From Agriterribacter humi (GTDB taxonomy: Bacteria > Bacteroidota > Bacteroidia > Chitinophagales > Chitinophagaceae): a stretch of DNA of 64,000 nt. Below, one piece after another: positions 58,101 through 64,000 of this stretch. Positions within the stretch are counted from its first letter, which is position 1. Every line of letters begins with the position of its first letter. The stretch covers positions 94,501 through 158,500 of the forward strand of contig NZ_VOHQ01000012.1 of the NCBI RefSeq assembly GCF_009192765.1. The letters are read 5' to 3'. A program made the translations under genes and the position numbers. The notes under the pieces were generated by a model. The model worked only from the letters and a program-made list of their open reading frames with translations. It was not told the origin of the DNA and made no database searches.

Positions 58101-58931
58101 TTGAGAGTACAGATAGAACATATTATACCCAGAAAACGCTATCCTGACAATTCATTTTCTAACAAAGTACTGACATGGACGGAAGTAAATAGCGCTAAAG
58201 CAGAAAATGGCAATAGAACAGCCTATGAATTTATTATAAGTAAAAGGGATGATAATGATAGTATCCAAATTCCTAACAGAGAACAACCTGTAAGATTAAT
58301 CCCCGCAAAACAATGGGAAGAAAAAGTAAAAGAAATGTTCAAAGGCAGAAAAGCCAAAAATCTGTTAAGACGAAGTATTCCTGAAGATCCAATTAACCGG
58401 GAGTTAAAAGATACTCAATACATCAATAAAAAAATAAGAGAAAAAATCGGGGAAGCTATTGGTATGGACAAAGTTTGGACTACAACAGGACAAATTACTG
58501 ATATGTTGCGTAATGCCTGGCATTTGAATGATAAAGTGATGAAAGAACTGATAAGAGAACGTTATGAGAAGTTTCAAGTAAATTTTGGAAGTGGTTCAAC
58601 GCCTTTAGAAGCTAATACAATTTTTGATAATACAGTTTGGAATAAAGAAACACAGAAGGCCGAAATCAGAAAAGAATTTCCAAGTTTTTCAAAACGGCTT
58701 GATCATAGACATCACGCTTTGGATGCAATTATTATAGCCTGTACCAAACAGCAGCATATACAACTACTGAATACACTAAACGCTCAATTTGAATTAACCG
58801 AACTTGAGCATGAAGATGAAAAAGAAATAGCTCAAAAAAAGAAATACAAAGCTCTTCAAAGTCTGCTTTATGAATACGTTAAAGACGAAACCGGTAAACC
58901 AAGAAAAAAATACTTTACACCATGGAAATGA
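55122..58931 (+). CDS. cas9: Cas9 (type II-C), N-terminal part ended by a frameshift
   Basis: A 1,269-aa product with the Cas9 nuclease core. RuvC-I ILGIDIGTTSIGWAI has D10, the Arg-rich bridge helix is RRRIRAGRKLKSRYKLRRDKL, and RuvC-II VRIELSRELK has E876. HNH has LRVQIEHIIPRKRYPD with H1000, and RuvC-III RHHALDAIIIA has D1201. It then reads YFTPWK and TGA. Homology continues without a gap in the next frame (NEDEFIPQVKDALSKIIV), so one extra A at 58926-58928 breaks the gene and removes the WED and PAM-interacting domains. Catalytic residues are all intact, which argues for recent damage, a read error, slippage, or a working split protein. Much more AT-rich than cas1/cas2. Confidence 0.93.
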   Translation: MINKKILGIDIGTTSIGWAIVEAKTEKPVKYNEYFEDDLPETRTDTNNDRTGIHIGKNGLPAVGVRIISQEGKMLSRFNEGKKLNEKTNETPTAQRRRIRAGRKLKSRYKLRRDKLCAVLEILGMLPDASYRKVKNKNGKEMWKAIEAKDIDGNNGKWYTKKREYEVDEIGKKKKKRKNEEGIITGIGEDLYKLRNNAAIDPLEDRRDWGRILLHLNQWRGYSSDRYSSNEDDEQTDDGFYTSLVVDDVVDIKKIYKDKLNKKLDKIQYQIKFENGDIGIDVVKVGESSFYSKFKKGEVATYKKVEDENDKSIIYITWQNLKKEAWAYRKWLINDSIEKYIQSKRGTVGSYFYNNFFNQEYIKTIPEENRLKRIRHNVVNRNWYEDEFETIWKIQFEKHKANFTKELVNKCIDASFTKDESVKKELRKIGNPELQLKALIRDKIIYYQRPWQQAKNKGECRFEKIPDIKKDEDGKIIPHRDGKIHYKGRTVIPRSHPLHQEYKIWQQINNVRIWFHPKDEKQIDLFENSEVCSKLLGKTPIEIKELLYERLQDRKEQSWRTFVNEIFNIEVKLKKEGEKKKPTETEYYSINYIKISKKGEEQDNLLKGNKTKKQIDDVLNINDKSWYLETAKKGKDRHKPDRTNKDGKTISSLNYKTREYTVSNLQLLWECIYDLTGYKAGNDSANIEMIKNRIRNHFSADIISAPQCLSLAKIKFDDAGMGQLSAKAIRNLLPLMAVGKYAEQYPMTEKADKKIKSLIELNQQEQNETNDDLKLYSLKEFITDKSARIKLSSKMSEEEFKGLNYWEAAAVVYGNHSKAGITNIPSEEIANRIKNLQPVPFGKMNNPIVEKIVNETLKLVQLIYLTYGGFDEVRIELSRELKNSIDDREAIWDAMKKNNERNDWAKKMLREMFNEEESEKVDVSLSNGNIDKIKIIEEVVANRKGKEHEEKRKKVITEPTKADILKYRLWLQQEFRCPYTDEPIPFSDVFSKQLRVQIEHIIPRKRYPDNSFSNKVLTWTEVNSAKAENGNRTAYEFIISKRDDNDSIQIPNREQPVRLIPAKQWEEKVKEMFKGRKAKNLLRRSIPEDPINRELKDTQYINKKIREKIGEAIGMDKVWTTTGQITDMLRNAWHLNDKVMKELIRERYEKFQVNFGSGSTPLEANTIFDNTVWNKETQKAEIRKEFPSFSKRLDHRHHALDAIIIACTKQQHIQLLNTLNAQFELTELEHEDEKEIAQKKKYKALQSLLYEYVKDETGKPRKKYFTPWK

Positions 58932-60792
58932 AGATGAATTTATTCCACAGGTAAAAGACGCTTTGAGTAAAATAATTGTAGCTCACAAAAATTCAAATGT
59001 GCTTACAAGCCCAAGTAGAAACAAACAACTTGATAAATACAATTACACATCAATTTCTATCAGGCAAGGATTGCACAAGGAAACCTTAATCGGTAAGCGT
59101 AAATTGTATAATTCAACACTTGTCCCGATTGCTGAAATAATTGAAAGAATATTTTCTGAAAAGCGAAATTCCAAAAAACGTTTTGATGAAATAATTATTG
59201 ATATTGTATTTAAAGAAAAGTTTCAAAAACAGCTGACTTTATTATTTGAAAAATTCGCATCACTAATTGAAACGGATGAATTAAAATCAAAACTTCTTGA
59301 TGAAATAAATAACAACAAATCGACCTATTTTGAGGCAGCAACAACTTTTGACTCTATACCTATTAAGCGGGGCACCGAAAGCATCAATAAAGTCAATGTA
59401 GATAAGGTTATTGACAAAAGGATACAAAGGTATATAATTTACAAAAACGAATTGGTTGACATCCTTAGTAAAGAATTAAATAGCAAGCCTAATGACGAAA
59501 GAAAAAAAGAATTGGAGAAGAAGAAGAAGCAATATCTCGAAACTCCCATTTACTACAATGCTTTATATGACATTAGAATGAAGGATGGTTTTGTAATCAA
59601 TGATGAAGAAAGAAGGTGGCTCCCTTTATTTGAATTTAATAAGTCAATGATTGAGCATATTGAATATGTTAAAAACAAAAAGGGTAAAAAAGTAATAAAC
59701 CATGCCCGGACAGAACAAGTAAAGCAATTTATCACCGGATATGAGCATGAATTTACTCCTGAAAATGTATTGATTAAATATCCAATAATAATAGGTGAAA
59801 AAAAGATTGAAATTAAGAAAGCTACTGTAAGAAATACTGCAGGAGTTAATCAATCAAAGAAAAATACAGACAATACAGAAGAAAAGGAGGTCTTGGTTGA
59901 AATTCGTCCCAAGACCTTTGTTGTTTTGGAAAGTAAATTCAGAGCCATTATTACTCAAGAAAAAGAGGGTAATGAACGAAAAGTTAATTTCATCGAATTT
60001 AAAGAAGCATTAGATTATCAAAAACTAACATCAGATTTCATTCAGGCAGAAATAAGAATTCCTAATAAAATAATTCCGCCAAGTCATAAGTTATTATTCA
60101 CACTTAGCAAAAATGATTTGGTTGCACTGCCGGATAAGACAGACGATGTAATAGATTGGAATAACATTTCCTCCCTTTCAAATAAATTGTATCGTGTTTT
60201 AGATTTTGATAGTACTGGTGTTATCCGTTTTGTAAAACATACAATTGCTTCCCCCATTGAATTGAAAGATACGATGAATGCGACAGGATTAAGCAATGAA
60301 TTAGATTTAATGAGTAAAAAACTAAAAGATGAAGAAGAAAACTATAATATTGAAAAAGAAAGAGTAGAAAATCTCAGCAATAACCATTCTATTTGGAAAA
60401 AGAATTTAAGCAAAAATGATTTGAAATTTCATAAGACAACTATTAAAGAAAAAGAAGCTGAGATAAAAAGAGATAAAAAATTACTTAAAGAGCATTTCGA
60501 TGAAAGTGAAAATCTGGAAAAGGCAATAAAAAATTTAGCAGATAAAATTACATTTAATTCAAAAACAGATAAAAAAGGTAAAATTAAAGAAGCTGAACCA
60601 ATACAAGAACCGTTTGAAAGAAAAACTAAAGATGATATTCAAAAAATAATTAAAGTATTCACAGACAAGTTAGGTAAGGAAATTGTTCCTTACTGGGAGT
60701 TCCCGAATGGGTGTTGGAATAGAGAAAGAGCTGAAGAACTATGTCTTTGTTCACCAAAGACAGATAAAATTGAAACACATACTGATAGTTAG
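58870..60792 (+). CDS. cas9: Cas9 C-terminal part (WED/PAM-interacting region) in shifted frame
   Basis: A 640-codon frame that overlaps the end of the first cas9 frame by 62 bases and has its own ATG. After ~20 residues of out-of-frame sequence it carries typical post-RuvC-III Cas9 features: SIRQGLHKETLIGKRKLYN (WED start), TPIYYNALYDIRM, VLESKFRAIITQEKEG, KLLFTLSKNDLVALPD, and LSNKLYRVLDF with FVKHTIASPIELKD. A strongly charged coiled-coil (about residues 480-590) follows before the conserved-looking end YWEFPNGCWNRERAEELC. A separate polypeptide from ATG 58870 is possible but unproven; no ribosome-binding site can be judged in this phylum. Confidence 0.88.
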   Translation: MNTLKTKPVNQEKNTLHHGNEDEFIPQVKDALSKIIVAHKNSNVLTSPSRNKQLDKYNYTSISIRQGLHKETLIGKRKLYNSTLVPIAEIIERIFSEKRNSKKRFDEIIIDIVFKEKFQKQLTLLFEKFASLIETDELKSKLLDEINNNKSTYFEAATTFDSIPIKRGTESINKVNVDKVIDKRIQRYIIYKNELVDILSKELNSKPNDERKKELEKKKKQYLETPIYYNALYDIRMKDGFVINDEERRWLPLFEFNKSMIEHIEYVKNKKGKKVINHARTEQVKQFITGYEHEFTPENVLIKYPIIIGEKKIEIKKATVRNTAGVNQSKKNTDNTEEKEVLVEIRPKTFVVLESKFRAIITQEKEGNERKVNFIEFKEALDYQKLTSDFIQAEIRIPNKIIPPSHKLLFTLSKNDLVALPDKTDDVIDWNNISSLSNKLYRVLDFDSTGVIRFVKHTIASPIELKDTMNATGLSNELDLMSKKLKDEEENYNIEKERVENLSNNHSIWKKNLSKNDLKFHKTTIKEKEAEIKRDKKLLKEHFDESENLEKAIKNLADKITFNSKTDKKGKIKEAEPIQEPFERKTKDDIQKIIKVFTDKLGKEIVPYWEFPNGCWNRERAEELCLCSPKTDKIETHTDS

Positions 60793-61082
60793 CTTTATCG
60801 CTAGCTCAGGATCGAAGAAGATGAGAAATAAAAAATTGTAAGGAGACGAAATTGTTATTCTTCATTTCGTTTTTTTTAGCGAAGCGAAAGTATGTTTAGC
60901 TTTTGTTTTGACAACTGGGCAGGGCAATAATATTATAGTCATTAAATTACGGCAGAAGAGTGAAAGCAGTATTAATGAGCAAAGGGAGATGTGTTTGTAA
61001 AAAACAACAACTATCGTTTTTATGCCAATCTTGCACATACTAAATAAAACCATTATGCGTTCATCATGGAAACCCTTTATCC
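60793..61082. other. Gap between cas9 and cas1
   Basis: No gene lies in these 290 bases. Base composition changes here from AT-rich (cas9) to more balanced (cas1). A separate promoter for cas1-cas2 is likely within the AT-rich last 80 bases. Confidence 0.5.
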
Positions 61083-61977
61083 ATGATAAAGCGAACCCTT
61101 TATTTCGGCAACCCCGCTTATCTTAAAACCAATAACGAACAGCTTGTTGTTGAAATGCATGGTACCGGCGAAACCAAATCAACGCCCATAGAGGATATCG
61201 GGCTACTGATATTAGACAACCAGCAGATCACGATCACGCAGGCCCTGCTGTCCAAATTACTCGCCAACAATACCGCGGTCATCAGTTGCGATGATACGCA
61301 CCACCCCAGCGGCATGCTGTTTAATTTAGATGGCAACAGTCTTCAAAGCCAGAAATTCAAGGCCCAGGTAGAAGCATCGGTTCCCCTGAAAAAACAATTG
61401 TGGCAGCAAACCGTAATGTGCAAAATAGAGAACCAGGCGGCCCTGCTGCAGCACGAAAGGGAAGAATACAAACTATTGCTCACCTATGCCAAAGATGTAA
61501 AAAGCGGAGACAGTGAAAATCATGAAGCAAGGGCAGCGGCTTATTACTGGAAAAGGATCTTCCCCGATTTTCTGCAGTTCAGGCGGGAGCGCTACGGTCC
61601 GCCACCCAATAACCTGCTCAACTACGGTTATGCCATACTGAGAGCGCTGGTAGCAAGAAGTTTAACTTCCAGCGGTTTATTGCCTACGCTGGGCATTCAT
61701 CACCGCAATCAATACAATGCATACTGCCTGGCGGATGATATTATGGAACCTTACCGGCCTTTTGTTGATAAAGTGGTGTGCCAGATTATAAGAGGCAATG
61801 GAAAGTTTTTGGAGATGACACCCAATATGAAAAAAGCCTTGCTGGAAATTCCGGCTATGGATGTGCAGGCAGACGGCCAAAAGAGCCCGCTGATGAATGC
61901 AGTACAGCGTACAACCGCAAGTTTGGCCAAATGCTTTGAAGGAAAGAGCAGGAAGATATTATACCCGGAGCTGAGCT

Positions 61978-61979
<2 letters not shown>
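61083..61979 (+). CDS. cas1: CRISPR integrase Cas1 (type II)
   Basis: A 298-aa Cas1. The N-terminal beta domain is IKRTLYFGNPAYLKTNNEQL...IEDIGLLILDNQQITITQALL. The C-terminal helical domain has metal-binding residues in NHEARAAAYYWKRIFP (Glu), LGIHHRNQYNAYCLADDIMEPYRPFVD (His and Asp/Glu). With Cas2 it inserts new spacers at the leader end of the array. Complete and undamaged. The stop codon is part of a REP-like palindrome that separates it from cas2. Confidence 0.96.
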
Positions 61980-62405
<426 letters not shown>

Positions 62406-62417
62406 GGGCAGGGCGGC

Positions 62418-62508
62418 AGACCTATAAGATTTGCAGGTCTGGGAGCAGCAGGGCAAGACCTATAAGATTTGCAGCCCAGGAAAGCCGCGCGGCAAATCTT
62501 ATAGGTCT
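62418..62508. repeat. REP-like palindrome plus an extra half-site between cas2 and the RAYT gene
   Basis: AGACCTATAAGATTTGC occurs at 62418-62434 and again at 62456-62472. Its exact reverse complement is at 62492-62508, giving a perfect 17-bp stem with a 19-nt loop (62456-62508). The RAYT stop codon (62499-62501) lies in the right arm. Pairs of such palindromes next to a RAYT gene are typical REP/REPIN arrangements. Confidence 0.88.
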
Positions 62509-63101
62509 AAGCCAGGGCCGCTATGATAATCTTCAAACCCTTTTATTCCCCCAAACCAGTCCAGCACCTCAGGTCGCAATAACCAGGCTGGCTCATTTGA
62601 GCGCATAACAGAATAGGAAGACCATTTCCATTTACTCAAATCGATGCAATAGCCATGATGAACGGGGTTGTTATGAATATAATATACGGTAGCCCGAAAC
62701 TGCTCATCACTTTCAATCTGTTTTCGCCGTAAATAATCAATAAACAGAGCGCCCTTCCGGTTATACATTTTATTATAAGCTTTGGCATAGCTGTTGAGCA
62801 GATTAGAGAATCTTTCCATCACAAATTCAGGAAGCAATTCGGGCGAAAATTGTTTATTGTATTTTACTTCATGAAAGTGACGCTCCAATTGCGCTTCCTC
62901 CTTTATTTTAACGATACAATGAAAATGATTGGGAAGCAGGCAATAGCAATACGTGTCCGCAACCGGTGAAATATGTTTGATATAACGGGCGAGAAAAAAT
63001 GCATAATTACCCCCGTTCCGGAACAACTTTTCATTTCCGACAGCTCTGCTGAGCACATGGTATTTTTCGCCGGGTAGTAGCGGCAGGTGGTAATCAGGCA
63101 T
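62499..63101 (-). CDS. REP-associated tyrosine transposase (RAYT)
   Basis: A 200-aa Y1 transposase of the IS200-like RAYT group. The N terminus has LPGEKYHVLSRAVGNEKLF, the HUH motif is in CLLPNHFHCIVKI near residue 60, and the catalytic Tyr region is LLNSYAKAYNKMYNRKG near 115, followed by LFIDYLRRKQI and the conserved YIHNNPVHHGY. Single-copy RAYTs are thought to spread REP palindromes rather than themselves. The adjacent palindromes with matching sequence support this. It sits between cas2 and the CRISPR leader, an uncommon place. Confidence 0.92.
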   Translation of the reverse strand: MPDYHLPLLPGEKYHVLSRAVGNEKLFRNGGNYAFFLARYIKHISPVADTYCYCLLPNHFHCIVKIKEEAQLERHFHEVKYNKQFSPELLPEFVMERFSNLLNSYAKAYNKMYNRKGALFIDYLRRKQIESDEQFRATVYYIHNNPVHHGYCIDLSKWKWSSYSVMRSNEPAWLLRPEVLDWFGGIKGFEDYHSGPGLDL

Positions 63102-63259
63102 ACAGCAAAATACAAAATGGTCTGCGAAAATTACCCGAAACCCGCAAAGTCCCGGACCGCTTTTAGCAGAACAGGAATAAAAAAATGGAGCCGGAGCCCC
63201 ATTTTTTCATTGTAAAACTTAGTCCAAATACATTAAAATCAATCGCTTAGGCAATTCGT
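63102..63259. promoter_or_regulatory. Presumed CRISPR leader region
   Basis: 158 bases between the RAYT start and the first repeat, AT-rich near the array. It is taken as the leader because repeats 1 and 2 beside it are identical while the most distant repeat is degenerate, so new spacers enter here. In crRNA sense (minus strand) it lies downstream of the array. Confidence 0.6.
63179..63208. terminator. Terminator hairpin beside the CRISPR array
   Basis: AAAAATGG...CCATTTTTT forms a stem with an inner GC/GC pair and has A/T runs on both sides. On the minus strand it lies 50 bases after repeat 1 and would end a pre-crRNA transcribed from right to left. Confidence 0.7.
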
Positions 63260-63446
63260 GTTGTATAAGAGCTAAGCTACATAATAATTTGAAAGCAAAT
63301 CACAACATTTGATGATTACAGGCGCCCCCGGTCGGTGTTGTATAAGAGCTAAGCTACATAATAATTTGAAAGCAAATCACAACATACATGGTATTGTTAT
63401 TTTTGGTGGACAGTGTTGTATAAGAGCTAAGCTACATAATAATTTG

Positions 63447-63581
63447 CCGCGTAGTGTTTGATTTTTTTATTGTCGCGGCGAACTTTGGTTGCCGCGTAGG
63501 TTTTTATTCTTTTATTGTCGCGGCGAACTCCGGTTGCCGCGTAGTGTTTGATTTTTTTATTGTCGCGGCGAGCTTCGGTTG
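63447..63581. repeat. Three tandem 45-bp hairpin units inside CRISPR repeat 3
   Basis: Units at 63447-63491, 63492-63536 and 63537-63581, each exactly 45 bases. Each starts CCGCGTAG, has a T-rich middle ending TTTTATTGTCGCGGCGA, and closes GGTTG. GCCGCG and CGCGGC form an inverted pair in every unit. Unit 2 differs from 1 and 3 mainly in the T-rich middle. Removing the 135 bases restores a 47-bp repeat with one substitution. Confidence 0.9.
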
Positions 63582-63659
63582 AAAGCAAATCACAAACAAG
63601 CAGATGTCACTACGGCAACTCCTGCAAGTTGTAAAAGAAATAAGCTACTTAATAATTTG

Positions 63660-63793
63660 CCGCGTAGGTTTTTATTCTTTTATTGTCGCGGCGAACTCCG
63701 GTTGCCGCGTAGGTTTTTATTCTTTTATTGTCGCGGCGAACTCGGGCTGCCGCGCAGTTTTTTGATTTTTTATTATTGAGCGCGCTTCGATTG
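63660..63793. repeat. Three tandem 45-bp hairpin units inside degenerate repeat 4
   Basis: Units at 63660-63704, 63705-63749 and 63750-63793 (the last 44 bases and diverged). The first is identical to the middle unit of the block in repeat 3. The insertion point in the CRISPR repeat is the same nucleotide as in repeat 3. Confidence 0.88.
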
Positions 63794-63813
63794 ATTCACA
63801 CCTATCTGCCGGG

Positions 63814-64000
63814 TCATTCAGCATTTTCTTCTTTTGCAATATTGCCTGTACTGAGGTTATTGCCACAGCTCCAGCAAAATTTTACATTGTCTTTATCCGA
63901 CCTGGCCCCACAGCCGGGACAGATAAATCCAGCTTTGTCCAACCGGCTTTCTTTTACCATAGACGCAGATAATATACCCGTAGGCACCGCAATAATCGCA
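63814..64000 (-). CDS. C-terminal end of a zinc-ribbon protein (partial)
   Basis: 61 codons to a TGA at 63814-63816; the gene continues beyond the window edge. The end holds a zinc ribbon with two CxxC pairs (FICPGCGARS and VKFCWSCGNNL) after a hydrophobic stretch AIIAVPTGILSASMV. The arrangement recalls SPFH or potassium-channel-type membrane proteins with a C-terminal zinc ribbon, where a membrane or filter region precedes the ribbon. This is a guess from the tail only. Confidence 0.7.
   Translation of the reverse strand, partial: AIIAVPTGILSASMVKESRLDKAGFICPGCGARSDKDNVKFCWSCGNNLSTGNIAKEENAE

Larger units (their letters stand above)
63260..63802 (-). CRISPR. Type II-C CRISPR array, four repeats and three spacers, two repeats interrupted
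   Basis: The 47-bp repeat in crRNA sense begins GTTGTGATTTGCTTTCAAAT and ends CTTATACAAC. Repeats 1 (63260-63306) and 2 (63337-63383) are identical. Repeat 3 starts at 63415, is cut after 32 bases, and resumes at 63582-63596 behind a 135-bp insert. Repeat 4 starts at 63628, has several substitutions, and is cut at the same point by ~134 bp; its remainder is barely recognisable. Spacers are at 63307-63336 (30), 63384-63414 (31) and 63597-63627 (31). Sense is set by pairing with the tracrRNA. Spacers 1 and 2 precede intact repeats; spacer 3 precedes an interrupted one. Confidence 0.92.

Noticed and set aside
63307-63627. Spacer targets inside this window
   Set aside because: Reading through, I saw no protospacer matching the three spacers, but I could not run an exhaustive search; the phage/plasmid comparison would need a database.
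63579-63779. Open frame of 66 codons with repeats of LPRRFLFFYCRGEL
   Set aside because: It is only the translation of the 45-bp hairpin units, which stay in frame because 45 is divisible by three; it starts inside CRISPR repeat 3 and crosses a spacer.
63447-63793. The 45-bp units as a second CRISPR array
   Set aside because: Units are directly adjacent with no spacers between them, so they are a tandem repeat, not a CRISPR.

Overview
The window looks like the chromosome of a Bacteroidota member, probably Chitinophagaceae (the family is inferred). Signs are a SusC/SusD polysaccharide-utilisation locus, a hybrid two-component-type regulator with Reg_prop and Y_Y_Y domains, a fused MurF-alanine racemase, a promoter-like element of the TTG / TAnnTTTG type, several TTG/GTG starts and many secreted or lipid-anchored proteins.

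Layout. (1) 229-1881: a secreted M28 peptidase. (2) 1950-9338, minus strand: a decayed type I restriction-modification island in the order hsdR, a GxxExxY gene with a deleted second copy, a DUF3800 gene, hsdS, a GHKL ATPase gene, and only the tail of hsdM. A deletion has joined the ATPase gene to that tail, so the methyltransferase is missing. The island ends beside a CAT-anticodon tRNA. (3) 9.7-27.1 kb: mostly housekeeping genes: a dead FecI-type sigma gene, a lytic transglycosylase, pabB, purA, a TerC-like protein, murF-alr, a TlpA-type thioredoxin, an M1 peptidase, a HupE/UreJ-type protein, and a sigma factor with its membrane partner. (4) 27.1-30.4 kb: a large tricorn-like S41 protease. 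(5) 30.7-54.8 kb: a carbohydrate locus. Two GH43, one GH5-like and one GH2 enzyme, a DUF4965 protein, aldose 1-epimerase, galactokinase and a LacI regulator accompany susC, susD and a DUF3823 gene. A sensor kinase and a separate AraC-type response regulator diverge from susC, with a perfect LacI-type palindrome between them. A plant glycan containing galactose and perhaps arabinose is the likely substrate (inference).

(6) 55.0-63.8 kb: a type II-C CRISPR-Cas locus, the most unusual part. A tracrRNA reads away from cas9 and its promoter lies almost at the cas9 start codon. cas9 is AT-rich, keeps all catalytic residues and is split by a one-base frameshift just after RuvC-III. Joined, the two frames would give about 1,889 residues, with an extra coiled-coil near the C terminus. 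cas1 and cas2 follow, then a RAYT transposase gene, then a short array of four 47-bp repeats and three spacers. Two of the four repeats are interrupted at the same nucleotide by three tandem 45-bp hairpin units. Four REP-like palindromes with identical 17-19-17 geometry lie in the window, each at the 3' end of a gene, and one overlaps the RAYT stop codon.

A solitary half-repeat, 22/23 identical to the tracrRNA-pairing part of the CRISPR repeat, lies 50 kb away inside the restriction island. The window ends in the C terminus of a zinc-ribbon protein.
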